A stretch of DNA of 64,000 nucleotides from JACTUA01 sp964551875 (GCA_964551875.1 CAZKEV010000007.1:1-64000), one strand, 5' to 3'; positions 52,804 to 62,041 are shown, numbered from the stretch's first letter. The notes: generated from the sequence alone by a model not told the origin. Program-made: numbers and translations.

Positions 52804-53559
52804 TCAGGTCTTTGATTTTTCAGGGTGCTTCTCAGGCCGTTTCTCGCCAGGCTTCCCGGCTCCCTTCTCTGCTGCCTTCTCGGGCGCCTTCTCGCCGGGC
52901 TTCACGGCACCCTTCTCGGCATGCTTCTCGCCCGGTTTCTCGGCTCCCTTCTCCCCCGCCGCCGCAGGGGCTTCCTCGGCAGCCGCCTCCGGGGCAACCG
53001 GGGGCGCAACGACCTTCTCCTCGGCGATCTTCACATGGGTCGCCCTGATCCCCGAGACCTTATGCTCGGTGATCTCGATCCGGGAGGGGCTGGGGAGCTT
53101 GTGGGTGCCGTGGCGCAGGGCGTCCTTCACCTTCTCCAGGTTCTGGGTCAGGGTATAGACCGAGAGGATCTTCTGGCCCGGGTGGACCCGTGCCGCGGAG
53201 CCCACGGCCTTGCCAAAGGAGAGGCGCATCCCCTCGGAGACACGGTCTGCCCCGGCCCCGGTCGCCTGCTTGTTCTCCCGGAGGATGTGGTGGGGGTAGA
53301 CCCGGATCTTCAGCCGGAAGTTCGCCCGTCCCAGCTCCTGGAGCCGGCGGTTGATGACCACGCGGGTCGCCTCGAGGGCCGTGTGCCGGATCTGGCACCC
53401 CTCCTCGACAATGAGGCTGAGTTCCAGCGGGAACTCCTCGGTGAGGTTCCCCATGTCGAACTGGACCAGCTTGGACCCGGGTACGCCACCCATGTATTCA
53501 CGCCGCGTGTACGCCATCTTGGCGAGGTTCCTGTACATCCTTCCCGGTTTCCTGACCAT
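52804..53559 (-). CDS. rpl10e: Large-subunit ribosomal protein L10e with low-complexity tail
   Basis: Residues 1 to about 182 are a normal archaeal L10e (eukaryotic L10/uL16 class): MVRKPGRMYRNL, YTRREYMGGVPGSK, VYPHHILRENKQATGAGADRVSEGMR and SFGKAVGSAARV. Residues about 183-251 form an added tail of Ala/Pro, then repeated KPGEK..EK units rich in Lys, Glu and Pro. Archaeal L10e is usually 160-180 residues, so the tail is unusual. No frameshift is needed to explain it. Confidence 0.93.
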   Translation of the reverse strand: MVRKPGRMYRNLAKMAYTRREYMGGVPGSKLVQFDMGNLTEEFPLELSLIVEEGCQIRHTALEATRVVINRRLQELGRANFRLKIRVYPHHILRENKQATGAGADRVSEGMRLSFGKAVGSAARVHPGQKILSVYTLTQNLEKVKDALRHGTHKLPSPSRIEITEHKVSGIRATHVKIAEEKVVAPPVAPEAAAEEAPAAAGEKGAEKPGEKHAEKGAVKPGEKAPEKAAEKGAGKPGEKRPEKHPEKSKT

Positions 53560-53621
53560 TCGAGAACACCCTCACGGGACTTCGTGCTTTATAAAAAGGA
53601 GGTCTGGTTTCATAAACCTTG

Positions 53622-54380
53622 CTAATCCGAGGACCCCCCGGAGATCAGATCGAGGACATGGCGCCGGATCTCGACGAAGTCCCTGCAGGTCCGGTCCCTC
53701 GGGTGCGCACACTTAGTCACGGGGACGATCTCGCGGATCCTCCCGGGCCTCTCGGTGAGGACCACGATCCGGTCGGCGAGGAAGACCGCCTCGTCGACGC
53801 TGTGGGTGACGAAGAGGATGGTCTTCCGGGTCTTCCTCCAGATCTCCTGGAGCTCCGTCTGCATCAGGTTCCTCGTCTGGGCGTCGAGGGCCCCGAAGGG
53901 CTCGTCCATGAGGAGGACCCTCGGCTCGGTCGCGAGCGCCCGGGCGACCGCGACCCGTTGCCGCATCCCGCCCGAGAGCTCGTAGGGGAGGTTCTTCTCA
54001 AAGGAGGAGAGCCCCACAAGGTCCAGGTACTTCCTGGCGGCGGCTATCCGGTCTTCACGGTCCATCCCCTGCACCTCCAGCCCGAAGGCAACGTTCTCGA
54101 GGACCGTCCGCCAGGGGAAGAGGGAGTACTCCTGGAAGATCATGGCGATCCGGCGTGAAGGGCCGGAGAGGGCCTCCCCGTCCACCTGGATCGATCCTGA
54201 TGTCGGGGTGTCGAGGCCGGCTATGATCCTGAGGAGGGTCGTCTTCCCGCACCCCGATGGCCCGAGGATGCAGAGGAACTCCTCGTCCTCGACCGTCAGG
54301 TTGATCCCCTCCAGGGCGGGGACCGCCGCACCATTCCCGGTGATAAAGACCTTGGAGAGGTCGTGGATCGCGAGCTTCAC
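53622..54380 (-). CDS. NitT/TauT-type ABC transporter, ATP-binding protein
   Basis: The 252-residue ATPase has Walker A GPSGCGKTTLLR near residue 38, Q-loop FQEYSLFPWRTV near residue 82, signature LSGGMRQRVAVARAL near residue 135, Walker B RVLLMDEPFGALD near residue 155, and the switch His in FVTHSVDEA near residue 190. It belongs to the SsuB/TauB/NrtD group. The solute may be sulfonate, nitrate, taurine, bicarbonate or a thiamine precursor; it cannot be fixed from sequence. It overlaps the permease by four bases. Confidence 0.92.
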   Translation of the reverse strand: MKLAIHDLSKVFITGNGAAVPALEGINLTVEDEEFLCILGPSGCGKTTLLRIIAGLDTPTSGSIQVDGEALSGPSRRIAMIFQEYSLFPWRTVLENVAFGLEVQGMDREDRIAAARKYLDLVGLSSFEKNLPYELSGGMRQRVAVARALATEPRVLLMDEPFGALDAQTRNLMQTELQEIWRKTRKTILFVTHSVDEAVFLADRIVVLTERPGRIREIVPVTKCAHPRDRTCRDFVEIRRHVLDLISGGSSD

Positions 54381-55138
54381 CGCTCGAGCCCCCTCCAGCA
54401 GAACCAGCGATCCTCCACCGAACGGAAGAGGAAATCAAACGCGATCCCGATGATCCCGATGGTGATCATCCCTGCGATGATGTAGTGCATCTGCCCGAAG
54501 TTGTAGGCATAGAGGGTCAGGTAGCCGAGGCCCGAGGTTGTCCCCGGGAGCCACTCGGCGGCGATGACACACATCCATGCGATCCCGAACCCGACCCGGA
54601 GGCCGGTCCAGATGATGGGGGCCGCCCCGGGCAGGACCACCTTTGCGAGGACCTGCCGCTCGGATGCCCCCAGGGTCTGGGCGACCTCGACCCAGGTCCT
54701 CTTGATCGCCCTCACACCGTCGATGGTATTGAGCAGGATGGGGAAGAAGGCCCCGAGGAAGATGATGAAGACCATGGAGTTGATACCCACCGAGAACCAG
54801 GCGATGGCGAGGGGGCCCCACGCAAGTGGCGGGATCGGCCGGAGGAGCTGGATAGTGGTGTCTACCAGGGCATCGAGACGCTGCGACCAGCCCATCCCGA
54901 CCCCGAGGGGGATCGCTATCCCGAGGGCAACGAGGAAACCGGCCCCCACCCTCTCGAGGGATACGAGGGCATTGTGCACCAGGCTCCCGGTCCCGAGGAT
55001 ATCCACCGTGGGGTCGAGGAGCACCGGGATCACGGTCTCCAGCCTCGGGAGGATGAACTGGTTGTTAATGGAGCGTGCCGCGATCTCCCAGACGATGAGG
55101 AGGAGGATGGGGAGGATGATGCCGAGAGGTCTTCTCAT
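54377..55138 (-). CDS. NitT/TauT-type ABC transporter, permease
   Basis: The 253-residue permease has about six membrane segments. The N-terminal region is LGIILPILLLIVWEIAARSIN. The cytoplasmic EAA loop reads VEVAQTLGASERQVLAKVVLPGAAPIIWTGLRVG near residue 155, the docking site for the ATPase. It is the SsuC/TauC type. It starts five bases after the binding-protein stop. Confidence 0.92.
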   Translation of the reverse strand: MRRPLGIILPILLLIVWEIAARSINNQFILPRLETVIPVLLDPTVDILGTGSLVHNALVSLERVGAGFLVALGIAIPLGVGMGWSQRLDALVDTTIQLLRPIPPLAWGPLAIAWFSVGINSMVFIIFLGAFFPILLNTIDGVRAIKRTWVEVAQTLGASERQVLAKVVLPGAAPIIWTGLRVGFGIAWMCVIAAEWLPGTTSGLGYLTLYAYNFGQMHYIIAGMITIGIIGIAFDFLFRSVEDRWFCWRGLER

Positions 55139-55143
55139 GCCCT

Positions 55144-56349
55144 CTAAGCCTGTACCTCCTTTACGGATAAACCGCTCTCCTCAAGGGCATAGCGGAGCAT
55201 GACGTCCTGGATGGATCCCTTGCCGGGCGCTGCCATCTTGATGGGCTTCCCTGCTGCCGACCGCTCCTTTGCCCACTGAACAAAGGATGCCCAATCGGTC
55301 GCAGGAGAGTCCGTGACAACGACAACCCCCGAGCCCTCATTGTTCAGGGCCATGAGGATCTTGAGGGGCGTCCCTTTATCGATGGCCGAGATGGCAGGCG
55401 GGTTCCCCACGTAAGCTACCTGGATGGTATTCGTTGCCGCGAGCTGCATCAGCTGGGGCCCGGCATCGGCCGGGATGAGCTTCAGGGTGGCCACCTTCCT
55501 GCCCTTCACCAGGAGGTCAACGAGATCAGGCCTCGTAGCTGTCGGGTCCTCGGGTTTCAGCGCGATCCCGTAGGTATCGTTGAAGTACTGCCATTTCTTC
55601 ACCGCAACGAAGAGGGATGCGTGGTGGTCCGAGAGGAGATACCCAACCCCTACGGTGTTTGCCTCTGCAGGCGGAACGGCGATGCTCTTCGCATCGATCA
55701 TAGCCTTGGCCCGGGTGTAGGGACCGGTGTCGAAGAGGATGGCCCTCGATTGCGCATCGCTCGTGTTCTTGAGGCTCCCGGTGATGGCCCCGAGCTCCCT
55801 GAGCGCATAGACGAACTCGACCTGGCCGGCCATCCACTGTTCAGAGGGCTCGTTCACGAACTTCACTGTGGGGAATGCACGGTTCAGGACATCGACCGAG
55901 GAGACGGTGACATTCCCGTAGGTGAAGTTCCCTTTCCCGGCGAGCCAGTCTGCGACGATATCGGCAGCCTCGGAGGGATGATCGGTTATGTACTGGGTGG
56001 CAAGGATAGTGGCCGCTCCCATGGCATCAACGAATGCCGGGTTGCTGCTCATGAGGTCAGTCCGTGCGGTGAGCACGCAGCACGGGTGGTTCTTCCACCG
56101 ATCATCAGGCGGGAGGTTCCCTGAATAAGTGATGACCTTCCCGATGTGCGCCACGGGGGCCACCTCCACGAAGGGCTGCCATGCGATGTACCCGTCGATC
56201 TGCTTTGTGGCAAGGAGGGTGGGCATGGGGCCGGTCCCCTTGGTGTAGAGGATCCCCACGTCACCGGTTGCCTGCTGTGTCGTGGTGCATCCGGCAGCGA
56301 TGAGGAGGACCGCCAGGCACCCGAGGAGGAGGATTCGCATCCCTTTCAT
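55144..56349 (-). CDS. ABC transporter substrate-binding lipoprotein with permuted lobe order
   Basis: The 401-residue protein has a lipoprotein signal with lipobox IAAGC (Cys 21). Residues about 35-215 (MPTLLATKQIDGYIAWQPF, then HPCCVLTARTDLM) resemble the part that normally lies in the second half of NMT1/SsuA-like proteins. Residues about 233-401 (VGVGYLLSDHHASLF, IQVAYVGNPPAISAIDKGTPLKIL, then ALNNEGSG) resemble the normal N-terminal half and run to the very end. The lobes thus appear in swapped order, as in a circular permutation. ATG 56349 fits a leaderless start after the TTTTATGA box. It is the first gene of the transporter operon. Confidence 0.85.
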   Translation of the reverse strand: MKGMRILLLGCLAVLLIAAGCTTTQQATGDVGILYTKGTGPMPTLLATKQIDGYIAWQPFVEVAPVAHIGKVITYSGNLPPDDRWKNHPCCVLTARTDLMSSNPAFVDAMGAATILATQYITDHPSEAADIVADWLAGKGNFTYGNVTVSSVDVLNRAFPTVKFVNEPSEQWMAGQVEFVYALRELGAITGSLKNTSDAQSRAILFDTGPYTRAKAMIDAKSIAVPPAEANTVGVGYLLSDHHASLFVAVKKWQYFNDTYGIALKPEDPTATRPDLVDLLVKGRKVATLKLIPADAGPQLMQLAATNTIQVAYVGNPPAISAIDKGTPLKILMALNNEGSGVVVVTDSPATDWASFVQWAKERSAAGKPIKMAAPGKGSIQDVMLRYALEESGLSVKEVQA

Positions 56350-56545
56350 GCAGGTTATTGAACCCGGTAAGCTCATAAAATGTTCCATTCTACCTCAAAA
56401 ATGTCTACAATAAGATACTATTATAGTTTTATTGATACAATACGCTTGTTTTTTCTTCTTTTATGTCCAGTCTGAGTCAGGAAAAGCATTCCTGTTGGAC
56501 AAGAAGGTTTTTTACCTGAAAGAAATATCCCTTCTGTGTCATTCC

Positions 56546-57082
56546 ATGGTCCGCCTTGACCCCATCGACCGCCTCCTCCGGGCATCCATGCTCTCGGACG
56601 AGGACTTCGTGGCAATGCTGAACGGGATCCTGAAGACCGACATGCGGATGACCGTCCGCGAGCTCTCGGAGAGGAGCGGGGTAGCTGCCTCCTCCCTGTA
56701 CAAGATCCTCCACGGGAAGCGGTCTCCCAACCTCTCCACCCTCCGCGCCATCGTGGGCGCCCTGCGGCATGTCTCGAACCCCGGGGGGGACGAGGAGTTC
56801 ATCGGGGTCATCGCGGCCCGCCAGACGCTGGACGGGATCGAGGAGCGGGTGGCCGTGGTGGACGGGAAGAGGGTAAGGGTACGTGAGTACGCCGTCCATA
56901 CCATCGAGGATGCCATCGTTGCCGCGGTCCGCGCCGAGCGGGAGGGGGCCCGGGGCATCGTCTGTGCCCCCATCGTCTCCTCGACCATTGAGGAGCTCGT
57001 CTCCATCCCCGTGGCGACCATCATCCCCAGGGAGAGCGTCCAGCAGGCCATCGAGCTCGCGGCCCGGAAGGCATGGCATTAA
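56546..57082 (+). CDS. HTH transcriptional regulator with C-terminal sensor-like domain
   Basis: The 178-residue protein has a lambda-repressor-type helix-turn-helix (MTVRELSERSGVAASSLYKILHGKRSPNLSTLRAIVGAL, residues about 34-75). An alpha/beta domain follows: RQTLDGIEERVAVVDGKRVRVREYAVHTIEDAIVAAVRAEREGARGIVCAPIVSSTIEELVSIPVATI. The type is like methanogen regulators grouped as COG1709 (from memory). It is transcribed away from the ABC transporter with about 195 AT-rich bases between, so it may control it. ATG 56546 is preferred; an in-frame extension upstream looks non-coding. Confidence 0.75.
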   Translation: MVRLDPIDRLLRASMLSDEDFVAMLNGILKTDMRMTVRELSERSGVAASSLYKILHGKRSPNLSTLRAIVGALRHVSNPGGDEEFIGVIAARQTLDGIEERVAVVDGKRVRVREYAVHTIEDAIVAAVRAEREGARGIVCAPIVSSTIEELVSIPVATIIPRESVQQAIELAARKAWH

Positions 57083-57115
57083 GGGGCGCGTGCCAGAACA
57101 TTGTTAGGTGAGAGG

Positions 57116-58594
57116 ATGCACGAGGATCAGATACGGAGAGGCCGGCTTGGGGGGGAGCGGGGGTGCGATGTCTCCCGCTTCCTCTCCTCCATGGAGGCCG
57201 ACCGGAAGATCGCCGGGGCAGACATACAGGTGGACATGGCCCACCTCCTCATGCTCCGGCGCCAGGACCTCATCGGGGAGGAGCATGCCCGGGCCATCAT
57301 GGAGCTCCTCATCGGGTTCTCCGACGATGGACTGCCTGATGAGGTCTTCGACGACCGTTTCGAGGATATCCATGCAGGGATTGAAGCATACCTGATCGAT
57401 CGCCTCGGGGAAGAGACAGGAGGGAGGATCCATACGGGCCGTTCCCGGAACGATGAGGTAGCTGCCTGCATCCGGATCCGGGCCCGGGAAGAGCTTATCG
57501 GGATCATGGAGGCCACGAACCGGATCCGCGAGGTGCTCATCACCCTCGCAGGTGAACACACGGGTACGATGATGCCCGGGTTCACCCACCTCCAACACGC
57601 CCAGCCCACCACCCTCGCCCACCATCTCCTGGCTTACGAGGGGGCCTTCGCGAGGGACTATGCCAGGCTTCACTCGGCCTTCGCGAGGGTGAACGAATCC
57701 CCCCTTGGTGCCGCCGCCTTCGCTTCGACGGGGTTCCCCATCGACCGCGATTACACGGCAAAACTCCTCGGGTTCGACGGGCTCGTGGAGAACTCCATGG
57801 ACGCAGTCTCATCACGGGACTTCCTCCTGGAGGTCCTCTCTGCCTGCGCCATCCTCTCCGCGACGGCGAGCCGGCTCTCCACCGACCTCATCCTCTGGTC
57901 GAGCCCCCTGGCCGGCTTCGTCACCCTCGCCGATGCCTACTGCTCCTCCTCATCCATCATGCCCCAGAAGAAGAACCCCGATACCCTGGAGATCCTCCGG
58001 GCGAAGTCGGGGACGGTGCTCGGGTCCCTCACCGCAGCCCTCGCCATCGTGAGGGGGCTCCCCATGAGCTACAACCGCGACCTCCAGGAGGCCACCCCCC
58101 ACCTCTGGCAGGGGATCTCAGCCGTCAGGGAAGGGATCCCCATCCTCGCCGAGGTCCTCGCGACCGCGTCTTTCCACCCCAACCGGATGGAGGAGGAGGC
58201 CGGGAGGGGGTTCTCCACTGCGACGGAGCTCGCCGACCGGCTCGTGCGGGACCTCGAAATCCCCTTCCGCACCGCCCACACCATCGTCGGGAAGGCAGTG
58301 CGGGCGGGCAGCCTTGATACGAAGACCCTGGAGGAGGCCGCCAGGGAGGTTTTCGGCATCTCTCTCAAGGGACTGGGGCTGACCCGGGAGATGGTGGAGA
58401 ACGCCCTCGAGGTTCGGTCCATGGTCAGTGCCCGGAAGGTGACCGGAGGGCCTGCGCCCGTTGCTGTGAAGAAGGCGCTCAAAGGGCGGAAGGAGCAGCT
58501 GCGGAAGGATAGGGCGGCAACCGCCTTCCTCGACAGGAAGATCAGGGAGGCCCGGGAGCACCTCCTCTCCGAGGCACGGGGGCTTCTTGCGTGA
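57116..58594 (+). CDS. argH: Argininosuccinate lyase
   Basis: The 492-residue protein is of the fumarase/aspartase superfamily. It shows IHTGRSRNDEVAACIRI near residue 104, GFTHLQHAQPTTLAHH near residue 152, the catalytic signature SSIMPQKKNPDTLE near residue 280, and GLPMSYNRDLQE. It cleaves argininosuccinate to arginine and fumarate. The start ATG 57116 follows an AGGTGAGAGG element. Its stop overlaps the GTG of gatD, which is an uncommon coupling of arginine synthesis with tRNA amidation. Confidence 0.95.
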   Translation: MHEDQIRRGRLGGERGCDVSRFLSSMEADRKIAGADIQVDMAHLLMLRRQDLIGEEHARAIMELLIGFSDDGLPDEVFDDRFEDIHAGIEAYLIDRLGEETGGRIHTGRSRNDEVAACIRIRAREELIGIMEATNRIREVLITLAGEHTGTMMPGFTHLQHAQPTTLAHHLLAYEGAFARDYARLHSAFARVNESPLGAAAFASTGFPIDRDYTAKLLGFDGLVENSMDAVSSRDFLLEVLSACAILSATASRLSTDLILWSSPLAGFVTLADAYCSSSSIMPQKKNPDTLEILRAKSGTVLGSLTAALAIVRGLPMSYNRDLQEATPHLWQGISAVREGIPILAEVLATASFHPNRMEEEAGRGFSTATELADRLVRDLEIPFRTAHTIVGKAVRAGSLDTKTLEEAAREVFGISLKGLGLTREMVENALEVRSMVSARKVTGGPAPVAVKKALKGRKEQLRKDRAATAFLDRKIREAREHLLSEARGLLA

Positions 58595-59826
58595 AGGAGT
58601 ACCGACCTGGCGACCTGGTCCGGTGCACTGACGGGGGCCGGGGGTACACTGCCACCTATATCACAGAGCGGGACGGGAAGGCGGTGGTGAAGCTCGACAG
58701 CGGCTATAACATCGGTGTCCCCTTCGAGACCCTCTCCTGGGAAGGAAGGCCCAAGATCGAACCCCCTGCCCTTGCACGGCCCCTCCAGCGGGAGGATCTT
58801 CCCGAGCTTGCCATAATCTCCACAGGGGGTACCATCGCAAGCCGGGTGGACTACAGGACAGGGGCGGTGACAAGCCAGTTCTCGGCCGAAGACATCCTCC
58901 GCGCAATCCCGGATCTTGCATCTATCGGCCGGTTCAGGACAGAACAGATCTCCTCCATCCTCTCCGAGAACATGACCCGGCATATCTGGCAGGACCTTGC
59001 CCGGGCAATCTTCCATAACCTGAAATCCGGTGTCGCAGGGGTGATTGTCACCCACGGGACCGACACCATGGCCTACAGCGCGGCCGCCATCTCCTTCATG
59101 GTCGAGACGCCGGTGCCGGTCATCTTCGTCGGATCGCAGAGATCAGCGGATCGCCCGAGCAGCGATAATGCGATGAACGCCCTCTGCGCAGCCTCCGCAG
59201 CTGTCTCCTCACTCGGCGAGGTAGCGGTGGTGATGCACGCGACCACGAGCGACGACCGGTGCGCCATCCACAGGGGGACGCGGGTGCGGAAGATGCATAC
59301 CTCCCGGAGGGATGCCTTCCAGTCCATGGGGATGCCCCCCCTCGGTTATGTGGATTACCCGGCCCTCTCCCTCACCTTGACCCCGGAGGCCATGGCCAGG
59401 GGCGACCGGGAGCCGGTCCTCAGGGAGATGATGGAGGAGCGGTGCGGGCTCGTCTCCTTCCACCCGGGAATGGATCCCTCCGTGCTCGAGGCCTACCGCG
59501 GCTACCGTGGGGTGGTCCTTGCCGGTACGGGTCTTGGCCACGTCTCCACTCCCTGGGTCAGGGGCCTGGCCGACCTTGCCCGCGACGGGACAAGCGTGGT
59601 CATGACCTCCCAGTGCCTCCACGGGAGGGTCTGCGACCGTGTCTATGACACGGGCCGTGATCTCCTGGCGGCCGGCGTGATGGAGGGTGAGGATATGCTC
59701 CCCGAGGTTGCCCTTGTGAAGCTGATGTGGGTCCTCGGGCAGGCTGACGATGATCGCGAGGTGCGGGCCCTCATGGGAGAGAACCTGCGGGGCGAGATCA
59801 GGAGGCGATCGTTTCATGGCCTCTGA
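58591..59826 (+). CDS. gatD: Glutamyl-tRNA(Gln) amidotransferase subunit D
   Basis: The 411-residue subunit has an N-terminal beta-barrel domain of about 60 residues and an asparaginase-like domain. Catalytic motifs are ISTGGTIASRVDY near residue 77, THGTDTMAYSAAA near residue 153 and a later Lys region QRSADRPSSDN near residue 183. It releases ammonia from Gln or Asn for GatE. Start is GTG, overlapping argH. It overlaps gatE by 11 bases. Confidence 0.96.
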   Translation: MKEYRPGDLVRCTDGGRGYTATYITERDGKAVVKLDSGYNIGVPFETLSWEGRPKIEPPALARPLQREDLPELAIISTGGTIASRVDYRTGAVTSQFSAEDILRAIPDLASIGRFRTEQISSILSENMTRHIWQDLARAIFHNLKSGVAGVIVTHGTDTMAYSAAAISFMVETPVPVIFVGSQRSADRPSSDNAMNALCAASAAVSSLGEVAVVMHATTSDDRCAIHRGTRVRKMHTSRRDAFQSMGMPPLGYVDYPALSLTLTPEAMARGDREPVLREMMEERCGLVSFHPGMDPSVLEAYRGYRGVVLAGTGLGHVSTPWVRGLADLARDGTSVVMTSQCLHGRVCDRVYDTGRDLLAAGVMEGEDMLPEVALVKLMWVLGQADDDREVRALMGENLRGEIRRRSFHGL

Positions 59827-61645
59827 ACCCCCGCGGCTCCGTGCAGGGCTCGAGATCCACCAGCAGCTCGATACCTGCGAGAAGCTCTTCTGCCACTGCC
59901 CCACCCGGCTTAGGGACACAGGGGAGCGGAATGGCGAGTTCACCCGCTTCCTCAGGGCAACGGAGAGCGAGATGGGCGAGATCGACCGTGCGGCCCTTGA
60001 GGAGATGCGGACGATCCGGAGGTTCACCTATTACACCTACGACACCACCTGCCTTGTGGAGGATGACGAGGAGCCTCCCGCCCCCCTGAACCAGGAGGCG
60101 GTCGCCATCTGCCTCACCATTGCGAGGTGCTTCGATATGCACCCCGTGGAGCAGGTCCATACCATGCGAAAGATCGTCATCGACGGGTCCAATACCTGCG
60201 GGTTCCAGCGCACCGCACTTGTCGCCATGGGCGGTTCCCTTCCCGGGGGTGCACGGATCGATACTATCTGCCTCGAGGAGGACGCGGCGCAGCGGGTAAC
60301 CGACCAAGTCTTCTCCCTGGACCGGCTCGGCATCCCCCTTGTGGAGATCACGACCGGCCCTGACCTCCGCACCCCTGAGGAAGTCCAGGAGGTGGCAGAG
60401 TACATCGGCATGGTGCTCCGCTCTACCAGGACGGTGAAGCGGGGCAAGGGGACCATCAGGCAGGATATCAACATCTCCATCCCCGGGGGAGCCAGAGTCG
60501 AGATCAAGGGTGTGCAGGAGCTCGAACTCATCGCCGAGGTGGTCCGCCGCGAGATGGAGCGGCAGGAGAACCTCATCGCCATCCGTGACGCCCTGAAAGA
60601 CCGCGGGGCATCCGTAGAGGAGGACCCCATCGATGTCACCTCTCTTTTCAAGGGGACGAAGTCCTCCATCCTGAAGAAGGCACATCTCATCCTCGCCCTG
60701 CGTCTCCAAGGTTTCTCCGGCCTCGTAGGCAGGGAGATCCAGCCCGGGAGGAGGCTCGGGAGCGAGCTCGCGGACTACGCGAAGCGGTGTGGAGTTGGAG
60801 GGATCTTCCATACCGATGAGCTCCCAGCATACGGGATCACCGCAGATGAGGTGCAGTCCGTACGGGAACAAGCCGGGGCCGGCGATGACGATGCCGTGGT
60901 CTTCGTCGCCGGGACAGGGGATGAGGCGAAGTGCGCAGCGAGGCAGGTGATCCGCAGGGCAGGGATGGCGCTTGCAGGAGTACCCGAAGAGACGAGGAGG
61001 ATGCTTGAGGAGGGTTCCACGGCGTACATGAGGCCCCTCCCGGGAGCAGCCCGGATGTACCCGGAGACCGATATCTTCCCGGTCAGCGTGGAGAAGGCCG
61101 TCTGGGAGGGCATCTCGATCCCCGAGCTCCTGATCGGGAAGGCGAAACGCTTCGAGCAGGAGCTCGGCCTTGACCCTCCCGCGGCATACCAGGCAGCGAC
61201 ATCCGAGAACCTCCCCGCCTTCGAGGCAGCCATCCGTGAGGGGGTGAAGCCCACCCTCGCGTTCCGGGTGATCATCACCGCACCCGTGGAACTCGCCCGG
61301 AAGGGGGTCGATGTCGGGAAGGTCAGCCAGGCCGATTACCTCGCCATCCTGAAGGCGATCGACAGCGGCCGGGCTGCGAAGGAGGCTGTCCCTGATATCA
61401 TCGGTGCAACGGCCTCGGGAATGACGCCAGACCAGGCCATTGCCTCCCTGGGCACATCGGTGAGCCAGGAAGACCTCACCCGCATCATCAGGAGGATCAT
61501 CGGCGAGCGAAAGGAGTTCGTCGCGCAGAAGAAGATGGGGGCCCTCGGGCCTCTTATGGGCCTCGTGATGCAGGAGGTGCGGGGGAAGGTGGACGGGAAG
61601 CTGGTGAGTGATGCCCTCCGGCGGGAACTGGAACGGTTCGCCTAG
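59816..61645 (+). CDS. gatE: Glutamyl-tRNA(Gln) amidotransferase subunit E
   Basis: The 609-residue GatE binds Glu-tRNA(Gln), phosphorylates it and amidates it to Gln-tRNA(Gln). It shows RAGLEIHQQLDTCEKLFCHCP at the start with Zn-binding Cys, MRKIVIDGSNTCGFQRTALVA, PLVEITTGPDLRTPEEVQEVAEYI, and GTIRQDINISIPGGARVEIKGVQEL. A domain specific to GatE is inserted from about residue 270 to 400. A YqeY-like C-terminal tail domain ends with ALGPLMGLVMQEVRGKVDG. ATG 59816 lies within the gatD end. Confidence 0.96.
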   Translation: MASEPPRLRAGLEIHQQLDTCEKLFCHCPTRLRDTGERNGEFTRFLRATESEMGEIDRAALEEMRTIRRFTYYTYDTTCLVEDDEEPPAPLNQEAVAICLTIARCFDMHPVEQVHTMRKIVIDGSNTCGFQRTALVAMGGSLPGGARIDTICLEEDAAQRVTDQVFSLDRLGIPLVEITTGPDLRTPEEVQEVAEYIGMVLRSTRTVKRGKGTIRQDINISIPGGARVEIKGVQELELIAEVVRREMERQENLIAIRDALKDRGASVEEDPIDVTSLFKGTKSSILKKAHLILALRLQGFSGLVGREIQPGRRLGSELADYAKRCGVGGIFHTDELPAYGITADEVQSVREQAGAGDDDAVVFVAGTGDEAKCAARQVIRRAGMALAGVPEETRRMLEEGSTAYMRPLPGAARMYPETDIFPVSVEKAVWEGISIPELLIGKAKRFEQELGLDPPAAYQAATSENLPAFEAAIREGVKPTLAFRVIITAPVELARKGVDVGKVSQADYLAILKAIDSGRAAKEAVPDIIGATASGMTPDQAIASLGTSVSQEDLTRIIRRIIGERKEFVAQKKMGALGPLMGLVMQEVRGKVDGKLVSDALRRELERFA

Positions 61646-61694
61646 GGAATATCTTTATCAGTCTCATCGTTCACATTAAAAGGGAGCCTTATCC

Positions 61695-61985
61695 ATGGGA
61701 AAGACAGGCAGCGTCAACTGGATGCAGGTAAAGGGAGTGAAGGGGCAGGTTCGCCTCGTCCCCCAGAAGGACGGCGAGGTCAAGAAGCCCGGTCCCAACC
61801 AGCGGTTCAAGCCGAACGCAGGGACCCGGTTCGCCAAGTCCCCTGAGGAGGAGGCCCGGAGCCGGCAGGGGAACCGCCGGGGTGGCCGGGGACGGGGCGG
61901 ACGGGAGAAGGACCCGAGGCTCCGCAGGCGGATCCGGCGCTCCAAGTCCTCGATTATGGGCGCCAAGTCCAAGGCCAAGAAATAA
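61695..61985 (+). CDS. Small very basic protein (DUF5350-like)
   Basis: The 96-residue protein starts MGKTGSVNWMQVKGVKGQVRLVP and becomes highly basic with RRGGRGRGGREKDPRLRRRIRRSKSSIMGAKSKAKK at the end. This suggests RNA or ribosome binding (inference). I associate it with DUF5350 of Methanomicrobiales from memory, with moderate confidence. A GGGAG element precedes the ATG, and a TTTAT box lies about 45 bases upstream. Confidence 0.75.
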   Translation: MGKTGSVNWMQVKGVKGQVRLVPQKDGEVKKPGPNQRFKPNAGTRFAKSPEEEARSRQGNRRGGRGRGGREKDPRLRRRIRRSKSSIMGAKSKAKK

Positions 61986-62041
61986 TCCCCTGCATCAGGA
62001 CCAGTCCCTTTTTTATAGAGCGGATTCCCTGAGTGATACGT

